Shown here: positions 17,479-25,048 of the stretch, in pieces
How the letters are laid out: the number at the start of each line of letters is the position of its first letter
How positions within the stretch are numbered: position 1 is the first letter of the stretch
Source: Burkholderiaceae bacterium
GTDB lineage: Bacteria; Pseudomonadota; Gammaproteobacteria; Burkholderiales; Burkholderiaceae
Direction of reading: 5' to 3'
DNA: 28,727 nucleotides
Assembly (NCBI GenBank): GCA_947380285.1
Contig: CANCQD010000020.1
Coordinates: 1-28,727 of the forward strand
Program-made: the position numbers and the translations under genes
Notes under the pieces: generated by a model
The model's database searches: none
The model's input: only the letters and a program-made list of their open reading frames with translations
Told to the model about the DNA's origin: nothing

Positions 17479-18621
17479 ATGAAACAAAAAAGAATCTGTT
17501 TTGTGGTGACCACCCCTTTTACTGTCAATGGATTTTTGATTAATCATTTAACTGAGCTTGCCAAGATTTACCAATTGAGTCTTTGTATCAATCTCAGCCA
17601 GTATGCGCTATCCCCTAAATTAGATATTGCTAATTTAGAAATCTTCAATGTTCCGCTAGAGAGAAAAATTTCTCCATGGATTGATCTCAAGTCTTGGTGG
17701 GCACTCTTTCAAATTTTTCGTCAAAATCGATTTGATAGTGTGCATAGCCTTACCCCTAAGGCTGGGTTACTAGGAATGTCCTCGGCATTTTTTGCAAGAG
17801 TTCCTTTTCGCTTTCATACATTTACCGGTCAGATTTGGGTCAATCAATCTGGTTTAAAGCGTTTTATTTTTAAGCATGTGGACCGGTTGATTGCAAGATT
17901 TGCTACTTTTGTACTTGCAGATAGCGCATCGCAAATTCGGTTTTTAGTAGAAGAGGGCGTATGTAAATCATCAAAAATTTCAATGCTAGGTGCTGGCTCT
18001 ATATCTGGTGTTGATCTACATCGATTTCAACCTAATGCTCTTATTAGGGCGCAATTAAGGGGGGAGTTAGAGGTAAGTAAGAGTGACTGTATATTTCTGT
18101 TTGTCGGGCGACTATGTCGCGATAAGGGATTATTTGATTTAATAGCTGCCTTCTCCAAAATAAGAGCCAAACGGCAAAATGCTATTTTATGGATTGTGGG
18201 TCCCGATGAGGAGGGAATCATTCCTCAGGTAAGGGGGCGCTCAACAGAGTTATATGATTTGGTAAAATGGATTGGGCCGACTTTTAGTCCAGAACACTTT
18301 ATGGCTGCAGCTGATGTACTCTTATTGCCTAGTTATCGAGAGGGTTTTGGATCGGTCATTATTGAGGCAGCAGCGTGTCATTTGCCCACAATTGCTTATC
18401 GGATAGATGGGGTGGTAGATGCGGTGATAGACGGTAAGACGGGTCTATTAGTAGATTTGGGTAACGTAGAAGAGCTTGAGATGCAAATGGAGCTATTGCT
18501 AAATAATCTCGCACTTCGAGACAGCTTGGGGCTTTCAGCGAGGGATCGTGCCCGGCGTGATTTTTCTAGTGAGACTGTAACTCGTGCATGGTTAGATTTC
18601 TATGCTAGTTATTTGAAATAA
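17479..18621 (+). CDS. Family 4 glycosyltransferase
   Basis: GT-B glycosyltransferase of 380 residues. The acceptor half has VHSLTPKAGLLGM and FTGQIWV; the donor half has FLFVGRLCRDKGLFDLI and the E-x7-E motif Glu288 to Glu296 (REGFGSVIIEAAA), typical of GT4 enzymes that act early in repeat-unit assembly. It follows a 54-base gap with no recognisable promoter and precedes the initiating phosphoglycosyl transferase by ten bases. Position and similarity to PglA-type enzymes suggest it adds the second sugar, but this is inference. Confidence 0.9.
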   Translation: MKQKRICFVVTTPFTVNGFLINHLTELAKIYQLSLCINLSQYALSPKLDIANLEIFNVPLERKISPWIDLKSWWALFQIFRQNRFDSVHSLTPKAGLLGMSSAFFARVPFRFHTFTGQIWVNQSGLKRFIFKHVDRLIARFATFVLADSASQIRFLVEEGVCKSSKISMLGAGSISGVDLHRFQPNALIRAQLRGELEVSKSDCIFLFVGRLCRDKGLFDLIAAFSKIRAKRQNAILWIVGPDEEGIIPQVRGRSTELYDLVKWIGPTFSPEHFMAAADVLLLPSYREGFGSVIIEAAACHLPTIAYRIDGVVDAVIDGKTGLLVDLGNVEELEMQMELLLNNLALRDSLGLSARDRARRDFSSETVTRAWLDFYASYLK

Positions 18622-18631
18622 CAATTTTTAA

Positions 18632-19201
18632 ATGAACCTATCCAAAAGATTCTTTGATTTAGTGATTGTCGTACCAATTGGACTGTTGCTAATCGTGCCA
18701 ATGATATTGATTGCCATATTCATCAAGATAAACTCCGATGGTCCAGCTTTGTATTGGTCAGAGAGGGTGGGGCGACAGAATAAAATTTTCCACATGCCAA
18801 AGTTCCGCAGTATGTTGACGGGAACGCCTGCTGTTGCAACCCATCTTCTGGATGACCCAAGCGCATATCTAACTTCACTAGGGGGTTTCTTAAGAAAATC
18901 CAGCCTAGATGAATTACCCCAGATTTGGAGCATTATTAAAGGAGATATGAGTTTTGTAGGGCCGAGACCAGCCCTTTTTAATCAACAAGATTTAATTGCA
19001 TTGAGAAATCAATATGGTGTTCAAATCCTCGTACCAGGCTTAACTGGTTGGGCGCAAGTCAATGGACGAGATGAGTTGCCCATTCCCCAGAAAGTGGAAT
19101 TTGATGTGGAATACTTAAATTGCAGATCGCTTTGGTTTGATCTCAAAATTATTTGGTTAACCTTCATGAAAGTAATTTCACGGGATGGGGTGTCTCACTA
19201 G
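18632..19201 (+). CDS. Initiating phosphoglycosyl transferase (PglC-like, monotopic)
   Basis: Transfers a sugar-1-phosphate from a UDP-sugar to undecaprenyl phosphate, starting the repeat unit at the inner membrane. It is the small, catalytic-domain-only form (189 residues). One hydrophobic reentrant-type helix spans roughly residues 10-32. The catalytic Asp93-Glu94 dyad sits in SSLDELPQ, at the same numbering as in characterised PglC, and GPRPAL and PGLTGWAQVNGRD are also present. Gene adjacency to the WbpM-type dehydratase 11 bases downstream suggests a UDP-linked 2-acetamido-2,6-dideoxyhexose or HexNAc as first sugar. Confidence 0.92.
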   Translation: MNLSKRFFDLVIVVPIGLLLIVPMILIAIFIKINSDGPALYWSERVGRQNKIFHMPKFRSMLTGTPAVATHLLDDPSAYLTSLGGFLRKSSLDELPQIWSIIKGDMSFVGPRPALFNQQDLIALRNQYGVQILVPGLTGWAQVNGRDELPIPQKVEFDVEYLNCRSLWFDLKIIWLTFMKVISRDGVSH

Positions 19202-19212
19202 TAGAATAGAAC

Positions 19213-21117
19213 ATGTTCCTGAATAAATTGACGATGCCAGTCCTTACTTTACCCCGCATAATCAAACGGGGCATTGTGGCTTTTGTTGATGTAGGGCTTT
19301 GTGTATTAAGCGTTTATATTGCTTTTTATCTTCGGCTTGGAGAGTGGGTTCCCCTATTTTCAGCAAGCTATTGGAAGCCATTATGGGTGGTTGTGGCATC
19401 CATTATTCTCGGTTTGCCCATTTTCTTGATATTTGGACTTTATCGTGAAATTTTTCGTCATTCGGGTTGGTTTGCCTTGCGGGCTCTTGCCTGCGCTATG
19501 GCCTTATATGGTTTTATATTTGTTGTTATCTTTACCTTAATTGGTATTAATGATGTTCCTCGTACAGTGGGGATTATTCAGCCCCTAATCTTATTTATGC
19601 TTGCTGGGGGTAGTCGAGCTTTTGCTAGCTATTGGTTAAGCAATTCTTATCGCAAGCAACTCAAATTATCATCCGTTCCTAGTGTATTAATTTATGGGGC
19701 TGGTGAGGCTGGTAGACAATTAATGGGTGCATTAACGCATAGTTATGAGATGCGGGTAGCTGGGTTTTTAGATGATGATCCAAGATTGCAGGGCAGCGTA
19801 TTGGGTGGAAAGCGCATTTATAGTCCAGATCGATTGACTGACTTAATTGCCTCACTAAACGTCAGTGAAGTTTTGCTGGCCATACCCTCTGCAAGTCGTT
19901 TTCGTCGTAATCAAATTATTAAGCTGATGCGTGACGCTAAGGTTAGCATTCAGACATTACCCAGCATGAGCGATTTGGCGCGTGGAAAAATATCTACGCA
20001 AGATTTACGATCTTTGGATATTGATGATTTATTGGGTAGAGAGCTTGTCTTACCAGATCAAGATCTGCTCACTAAAAATAGTTTTTCAAAAACTGTTATG
20101 GTTACTGGCGCTGGTGGATCCATTGGCAGTGAGTTATGCCGTCAGATTATTGGGCAAAAACCAAAAGTTCTAGTATTGGTTGAGCAAGGCGAGTACGCTC
20201 TTTATCAAATTCATCAAGATTTATGTGAGAGGCTTTTAAGTTCTGAGAATGCTGATATTGAAATAATTCCTCTTTTAGCAACAATAACAAATCAAGACCG
20301 TATGCGTCTTATTGTAAGTCAGTGGCGACCAGATATTATTTATCATGCGGCAGCATATAAACATGTGCCACTCGTTGAAGCAAATGTGGTTGAAGGTATT
20401 CGAAATAATGCTATTGGTACTTTGTCAGTAGCGCAAATTGCTCTCGACTTGGGCGTTCCTAATTTCATCTTAATTAGCACGGATAAGGCTGTTAGACCAA
20501 CTAATGTGATGGGAGCAAGCAAGCGACTTGCTGAAATGATTTTGCAGGCATTAGCGCAGAATTCTGTTAGCACCAAATTCTCAATGGTACGCTTTGGAAA
20601 TGTTCTCAACTCATCTGGGTCTGTAGTGCCTAAATTTAGGCAGCAGATCAAAGATGGCGGGCCGGTTACCGTGACCGATTTCAGAATGACACGTTATTTC
20701 ATGACCATTCCTGAAGCGGCTCAATTAGTTATCCAAGCTGGCGCATTAGCAACCGGTGGAGACGTATTTTTGTTAGATATGGGTGAGCCGGTAAAGATTG
20801 TGGACTTAGCACGCAGAATGATAGAGCTTTCTGGATTAGATGTGAAAGATGAGAAAAATCTAGAAGGGGATATCGAGATTGCTGAGATCGGGCTGCGTCC
20901 TGGAGAAAAGCTTTATGAAGAATTGCTGATTGACGGTAACCCAGAAAAAACTATTCATCCCAGAGTCTATAAGTCCCATGAGGAGTATTTAGTTTGGGAG
21001 AAATTACTTAAGCAGTTAGAGCTTGTCGAGAACGCCATTCAGTCAAATAATCAAGAAATGCTAATCCAATTATTGCGAGAGCTTGTCCCAGGATACTCCC
21101 CTTTAATTTCTGCTTAG
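19213..21117 (+). CDS. WbpM/CapD-type UDP-GlcNAc 4,6-dehydratase
   Basis: Membrane-anchored enzyme of 634 residues that converts UDP-GlcNAc to UDP-2-acetamido-2,6-dideoxy-4-hexulose. The N-terminal third has about four membrane segments. A first Rossmann-like domain carries LIYGAGEAGRQL. The catalytic SDR domain begins at the loop TGAGGSIG (298-305). In ISTDKAVRPTNVMGASK a methionine (Met433) takes the place of the usual catalytic tyrosine, with Lys437, as in the large WbpM enzymes. The product needs a reductase or aminotransferase; the SDR at 11293-12201 is a candidate. A T8 run lies just after the stop, but no stem precedes it. Confidence 0.95.
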   Translation: MFLNKLTMPVLTLPRIIKRGIVAFVDVGLCVLSVYIAFYLRLGEWVPLFSASYWKPLWVVVASIILGLPIFLIFGLYREIFRHSGWFALRALACAMALYGFIFVVIFTLIGINDVPRTVGIIQPLILFMLAGGSRAFASYWLSNSYRKQLKLSSVPSVLIYGAGEAGRQLMGALTHSYEMRVAGFLDDDPRLQGSVLGGKRIYSPDRLTDLIASLNVSEVLLAIPSASRFRRNQIIKLMRDAKVSIQTLPSMSDLARGKISTQDLRSLDIDDLLGRELVLPDQDLLTKNSFSKTVMVTGAGGSIGSELCRQIIGQKPKVLVLVEQGEYALYQIHQDLCERLLSSENADIEIIPLLATITNQDRMRLIVSQWRPDIIYHAAAYKHVPLVEANVVEGIRNNAIGTLSVAQIALDLGVPNFILISTDKAVRPTNVMGASKRLAEMILQALAQNSVSTKFSMVRFGNVLNSSGSVVPKFRQQIKDGGPVTVTDFRMTRYFMTIPEAAQLVIQAGALATGGDVFLLDMGEPVKIVDLARRMIELSGLDVKDEKNLEGDIEIAEIGLRPGEKLYEELLIDGNPEKTIHPRVYKSHEEYLVWEKLLKQLELVENAIQSNNQEMLIQLLRELVPGYSPLISA

Positions 21118-21177
21118 AGTTTTTTTAGATTTCCACTTGAGGCTGACTGTTATTTTAAGTCTCACAATAACGCTTGT

Positions 21178-21191
21178 CCTAAATATTTAGG
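21178..21191 (+). promoter_or_regulatory. Perfect 14-base palindrome overlapping the ribosome binding site of the fusion gene
   Basis: CCTAAATATTTAGG at 21178-21191 is a perfect inverted repeat with no central gap. The AGGAAG ribosome binding site at 21189-21194, four bases before the TTG start at 21199, shares its first three bases with the palindrome. It could be an operator for a dimeric DNA-binding protein, or a small RNA structure that hides the ribosome site. As a hairpin the loop would have to open some central pairs, leaving a weak stem. Confidence 0.4.
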
Positions 21192-21198
21192 AAGTAAA

Positions 21199-23952
21199 TT
21201 GGCAAAAACCATTCCGCGACATTTTTCAGAATTAAAATTTCCGACCTTCCTGCAATTTTTCTGCCTATCTTTTATCTATGCAGTTTTGGCTGCATTATTA
21301 TTTCAAAAGTTATTGATACCGTTGTTGCCAAACCTCTATGCAGGCAATGGCTTGTTAAAAAATGATGCCCTAGTTTTTCATCAGCAAGCTGTATCTATTG
21401 CATACGATATTAAAAATTTAGGATGGTCTCATTGGTCTTTATACCCTCCTGGTTGGGTGGGTAATGTTGGGGTATTGTCTGGTTTGTATGCGCTCTGGGG
21501 GCCAAATCCTGCTTACTTTATTCCTATTGCGGCCGCAGCCCATGCCTTAGGTGCAACCTTAATATATAAAATAGGGTCGCTAATCTGGAGTGGAAAAATT
21601 GGTTTAATTGGGGGTTTATTAGCCGGAGTAGCGTTTTTAATTTTTCCTTCTAGCCTGCAGTGGTATGGCCAGCCCTTGAAAGATAGCTTTGCAATTTCAG
21701 GGTGCTTTTTAATTTTATTGGCCTGGATTCAATCTCTGGATGATCGTTATAAGCTTAATGATTTGCCTGGCATTCTTTGCGCTTTATTTTTAGGGCTGCT
21801 GTTGGTTGCATTTGTACGTCCTTATTTTATTTCAGTAATTGCACAGGGATTTTTTTTATTATGGGTCAGCATTTTTTGCTGGATTTTATTAAAGAAGCAA
21901 GTGAGCAAAGATTACAAAGTTCTTCTTCGCACTCTAATGATTGTCTGTATCATTTTGATAGCTGGAAGTATTGGAAAAAATTCAGAAAGTGCTAGCGCAG
22001 TGAATGTGGGCGAAGGAAGTTTGCCAATACAGGATGTAAATATTGAATGGACATCATCCTCTATTATTCCTGGAGCAATTGAAAGATCATTAAAGAGGGT
22101 TGCTCTTTTGAGGTCTCACTTTATTGAATTCAATCGTGAAGTTGGAGCGGGTTCAGCTATTGATTTAGATCGTCAACTACATAATACTAGTGAAGTTATT
22201 CAGTATTTTCCTAGGGCCCTACAAATTGGCTTATTTTCCCCTTTCCCAAAAAGCTGGGCGGAGAGGGTTACAGCTCCAAGGGTGATTGCCGCAATCGAGA
22301 CAAGCTTTTGGTATTTATTTGCCCCTGGAATTTGCTTTTTAATTTATCGAAAGCCCTCTAAAGCTTTGCTGTCTTGCCTAGTTTTTTGTGTGATGATGAT
22401 CGTCATACTCACCATCATCCATCCCAATATTGGAACCTTATATAGGCAACGGTTTGGATTTTGGATGTTCTTCATGATGTGTGGTCTGGTGGGTTGGGTG
22501 GGCAGCATCTTTTCATTGATGAAATATCTGGGCGTAAGCTCCTTGAGTAATTCCCAAGAATCTATTGTTCCAACACTTTTTCATCAGATTGCTATGAAAG
22601 CTACGACGCTAGCTGCGTCAACTTCATTGGTCATGGCTATGACTTTTGTATGTTATCTGGGGTTCTTGGCACGTGATCTACTGTTAGTTGATCAGTTTGG
22701 GATGAAATCCGGATTGGATGGCTTTTTTATCGCCGCTATGATACCCATGGTTCTTGTAAATTGTTTTTCGCTGCCATTGGGCGATACGATTACTAATTTA
22801 TTGATTAGAGCTTCTGGCGAAAGGCTTGATTCAATTGTTCGAACGGTAATGACGTTTGCTACTCTTTTTCTAGGGGCGATATCGGCCCTGGTAATTTGGA
22901 AATCAAATTTATTGGTCAGTCTTTTTATTAGCCAAGATTCTTCTAACTCTTTCGAACAGGCGGCATCATTACTTTATTGGTTTACACCAATTTTATTTCT
23001 GTCATCGTGGACCGTAGTGGGCAATGCAGTAATGAACGTGCTTCACTTCAATCTAAAAGTGGCCTTAGCTCAACTGATTGTTCCAGTATGTTCTATTGGC
23101 TTAATTCTAATAAACCCAGGGGGTTTGGGTTTATATGCTGCAACCATTGGAATGTTGGCTGGAACTCTTCTAAATGCCATTATTCTTTTTATCTTTTGCC
23201 ATAAATTTAAAATTAATCTAATGCCTACTTTAAAAGTAAGCGGACTAGTTTTTAAGCCTTTCTTAGCAAATTATCGTTGGATAATTCTGACAGCAGTATT
23301 GTCGGCGGCTATTACCCCCCTTAATTTTTTATATGCGGGGTCTGTTGGTGGCGGTGCAATTTCAATGTGGGCAATGTCGGGTAAGCTAACTCAATTTATT
23401 ATTGGATTAATTGCGGCTGCAGTCACCTCAGTCCTGCTTCCTCATTTTGCCCGGCTTAAAGCCAAAGAGTCCGATGTGGTCTTTAGAAATCAAGTATTTT
23501 TAATACTGATTGTAGGAAGTTGTATTGGAAGCCTTTTTGCTCTTATTTATTGTGAATTTTCAGTTCCCATTGCTTCTATCCTTTATTTAAACACTTCGCA
23601 ATCAGGGGATGCAGTAAATCTGTTTGCAAATTTATTGCGTATAGGTGTTTTTCAAATGCCTCCGGTAATTTGTGCAGGTATCATCGTTAAATTAACTGCT
23701 GCAACTCATACGTCATCAAAAAGTGTTCCAGCAATCGCTCTAGGTTTAGCGATGAATGTGCTGCTTGACTTTTTGCTTGTGCCATCCTTTGGTATTTTGG
23801 GGGTAGGAATTGCCGCTACGGTGAGTTCAATACTCTCTGCTGCATATTTGGTGCTTCACAATAGAAAATTAATTGGATTTAAGTTGCATAGTATTTTGAT
23901 ATTATTTTCTATATGGTTAATTTGCGGCCTTCTAGGTTTCTTGCTGACCTGA
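21199..23952 (+). CDS. Fusion of a GT-C-like membrane glycosyltransferase/polymerase and a MurJ/MviN-like flippase
   Basis: One uninterrupted frame of 917 residues. Residues 1 to about 450 look like a GT-C membrane glycosyltransferase: an early extracytoplasmic loop with an acidic residue (Asp56 in NDALVFH), YPPGWVGN, FPSSLQWYGQPLKDSF, many membrane helices, and a hydrophilic loop (about 255-355) ending in FPRALQIGLFSPFPKSW. From about residue 460 the protein changes to a MurJ/MviN-like lipid flippase: GLDGFFIAAMIPMVLVN, GAISMWAMSGKLTQFIIGL, LLPHFARL, and SVPAIALGLAMNVLLDFLLVPSFGILGVGIAAT. The start is TTG, with AGGAAG four bases upstream; the first in-frame ATG is near residue 247, far inside the protein. 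It may couple flipping to transfer or polymerisation. A lost stop codon or assembly error is the main alternative. Confidence 0.8.
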   Translation: MAKTIPRHFSELKFPTFLQFFCLSFIYAVLAALLFQKLLIPLLPNLYAGNGLLKNDALVFHQQAVSIAYDIKNLGWSHWSLYPPGWVGNVGVLSGLYALWGPNPAYFIPIAAAAHALGATLIYKIGSLIWSGKIGLIGGLLAGVAFLIFPSSLQWYGQPLKDSFAISGCFLILLAWIQSLDDRYKLNDLPGILCALFLGLLLVAFVRPYFISVIAQGFFLLWVSIFCWILLKKQVSKDYKVLLRTLMIVCIILIAGSIGKNSESASAVNVGEGSLPIQDVNIEWTSSSIIPGAIERSLKRVALLRSHFIEFNREVGAGSAIDLDRQLHNTSEVIQYFPRALQIGLFSPFPKSWAERVTAPRVIAAIETSFWYLFAPGICFLIYRKPSKALLSCLVFCVMMIVILTIIHPNIGTLYRQRFGFWMFFMMCGLVGWVGSIFSLMKYLGVSSLSNSQESIVPTLFHQIAMKATTLAASTSLVMAMTFVCYLGFLARDLLLVDQFGMKSGLDGFFIAAMIPMVLVNCFSLPLGDTITNLLIRASGERLDSIVRTVMTFATLFLGAISALVIWKSNLLVSLFISQDSSNSFEQAASLLYWFTPILFLSSWTVVGNAVMNVLHFNLKVALAQLIVPVCSIGLILINPGGLGLYAATIGMLAGTLLNAIILFIFCHKFKINLMPTLKVSGLVFKPFLANYRWIILTAVLSAAITPLNFLYAGSVGGGAISMWAMSGKLTQFIIGLIAAAVTSVLLPHFARLKAKESDVVFRNQVFLILIVGSCIGSLFALIYCEFSVPIASILYLNTSQSGDAVNLFANLLRIGVFQMPPVICAGIIVKLTAATHTSSKSVPAIALGLAMNVLLDFLLVPSFGILGVGIAATVSSILSAAYLVLHNRKLIGFKLHSILILFSIWLICGLLGFLLT

Positions 23953-24092
23953 TAAATGTATTAAATACCCTGAGATGTCACAAAATCACGATGATCAGGA
24001 CCTGCTTGCATCACCAAATGATTCAATTGCTTGCAAGTAATTGCCCAAAAATGATATTACGCGCTCCTCAATTTGTGGTCCTTACTCTCGTA

Positions 24093-24098
24093 TAGAAT
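24093..24098 (+). promoter_or_regulatory. Possible -10 element with leaderless start
   Basis: TAGAAT matches the sigma-70 -10 consensus at five of six bases and lies seven bases before the ATG at 24106, so a transcript would begin at or next to the start codon. No good -35 is present at 16-18 bases, and no ribosome binding site precedes the ATG. The 153-base gap 23953-24105 has no other clear signal apart from a weak six-base inverted repeat at 24005-24010 / 24032-24037. Confidence 0.3.
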
Positions 24099-24105
24099 CT
24101 TACGT

Positions 24106-24540
24106 ATGAGTGAAAAACGATCTACCCCTGCTTGGCAGAAGAAGCTTTGGGAGCTTGGCAATCCTAAGGTTCGTCATCAGGAGGTCAAACGACGAGCTTA
24201 CAGAACGGTGACGTCTCGATATCTCTGGGGAATCGCAGCAGTATTTTTTTACTTCTTGCTGTGTGCCTATGGCTTGGGTGGCGATGGGGGTGGTTCTAGT
24301 GATAATTCCGGAATTTACATCTTGATTTTAGGTGCAGTCGTGATGGGTGGTTTAGGGGCGTTTTTTGCTCCTCGATTGAATGAGGCCCTAGAGAGGCTTT
24401 TACCATCAGGTCGTCGCAAAAAAGAGGAGCATATTCCGAGAAAGTCTCACCGCTCACGATCAACATCTTCTGGCTCGGGAGCTCGATCTGAGAAAGGTTC
24501 CTCTCGCTCTAAATCACCATCTGAGAAGGCTGACTCCTAA
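24106..24540 (+). CDS. Small membrane protein with Arg/Ser/Lys-rich tail, function unknown
   Basis: A 144-residue protein I do not recognise. The N-terminus (1-38) is basic and contains WQKKLWELGNPKVRHQEVKR. Two hydrophobic segments at about 39-57 and 69-88 are separated by a Gly/Ser/Asp-rich loop. The last 45 residues are a low-complexity tail full of Arg, Ser and Lys, including RSRSTSSGSGARSEKGSS. If both segments span the membrane, the charged ends are cytoplasmic. ATG 24106 was chosen over an in-frame TTG at 24073. It lies three bases before wzb, so it may belong to the export and regulation group. Confidence 0.75.
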   Translation: MSEKRSTPAWQKKLWELGNPKVRHQEVKRRAYRTVTSRYLWGIAAVFFYFLLCAYGLGGDGGGSSDNSGIYILILGAVVMGGLGAFFAPRLNEALERLLPSGRRKKEEHIPRKSHRSRSTSSGSGARSEKGSSRSKSPSEKADS

Positions 24541-24543
24541 AAT

Positions 24544-24999
24544 ATGTTTCGTATTTTGGTGGTTTGTACCGCGAATATTTGCCGCAGTCCCGCTGGCGAA
24601 GTCTTTTTGGCAAATGCCTTAAAGGGCCGAGCTGTTCAAGTTCGCTCTGCAGGAACTCTTGCAATTGATAATCATTATGCGCATCCGGTGATTGAGGAGT
24701 TTATGGTTGAGCGGGGCTTTCCCCAAATTAGCCAACATCGATCCACAGCGCTCATGCCATCTGCATTGGCTCACTATGGCCTGATTTTGTGTATGGAGCA
24801 AGACCATTTGGACTGGATTAAACGAGTTCAGCCAACCGCTACTGGCAAGGCAAAGCTACTTGGGCATTGGGATGGGCAAAAGGGGGTGCAAGATCCCATC
24901 AATGGGCCAAAAGATGGATATCAAGAGGCCCTAAATAGCATTGATGGATACTGTCAACAATGGGCTGAAAAAATCATTACCCTGGGCCTATGCCGCTAA
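24544..24999 (+). CDS. wzb: Low-molecular-weight protein-tyrosine phosphatase (Wzb-like)
   Basis: Cytoplasmic phosphatase of 151 residues that removes phosphate from the tyrosine tail of Wzc, so setting the cycle of polymer export. The P-loop C-x5-R-S is at residues 8-15 (CTANICRS), with Cys8 as nucleophile and Arg14. The general-acid aspartate is Asp117 in the QDPINGP segment. Length is typical. It begins three bases after the small membrane protein and lies 49 bases upstream of wza, giving the order wzb-wza-wzc. Confidence 0.95.
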   Translation: MFRILVVCTANICRSPAGEVFLANALKGRAVQVRSAGTLAIDNHYAHPVIEEFMVERGFPQISQHRSTALMPSALAHYGLILCMEQDHLDWIKRVQPTATGKAKLLGHWDGQKGVQDPINGPKDGYQEALNSIDGYCQQWAEKIITLGLCR

Positions 25000-25035
25000 T
25001 GTAAGTGCTTTTGGGGGTTTATTGCCCTTAAAGAC

Positions 25036-25041
25036 TATAAT
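25036..25041 (+). promoter_or_regulatory. Consensus -10 box just before wza, possible leaderless promoter
   Basis: TATAAT is a perfect -10 match, seven bases before the ATG at 25049, so transcription would begin on or beside the start codon. The best upstream match is TTGGGG at 25011-25016 with a long 19-base spacer. No ribosome binding site is seen before the ATG. Either this is an internal promoter giving a leaderless message, or the match is chance in an AT-rich gap. Confidence 0.35.
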
Positions 25042-25048
25042 CATTTGC

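Noticed and set aside
21118..21125. T8 run just after the WbpM-type gene as a terminator
   Set aside because: No G+C-rich stem precedes it.
24005..24037. CTTGCA / TGCAAG inverted repeat after the fusion gene
   Set aside because: Six-base stem with a 21-base loop and no T-run; too weak for a terminator or riboswitch.
24941..25048. Longer N-terminus for Wza beginning inside wzb
   Set aside because: Would put 36 residues ahead of a well-formed lipoprotein signal peptide and overlap wzb.
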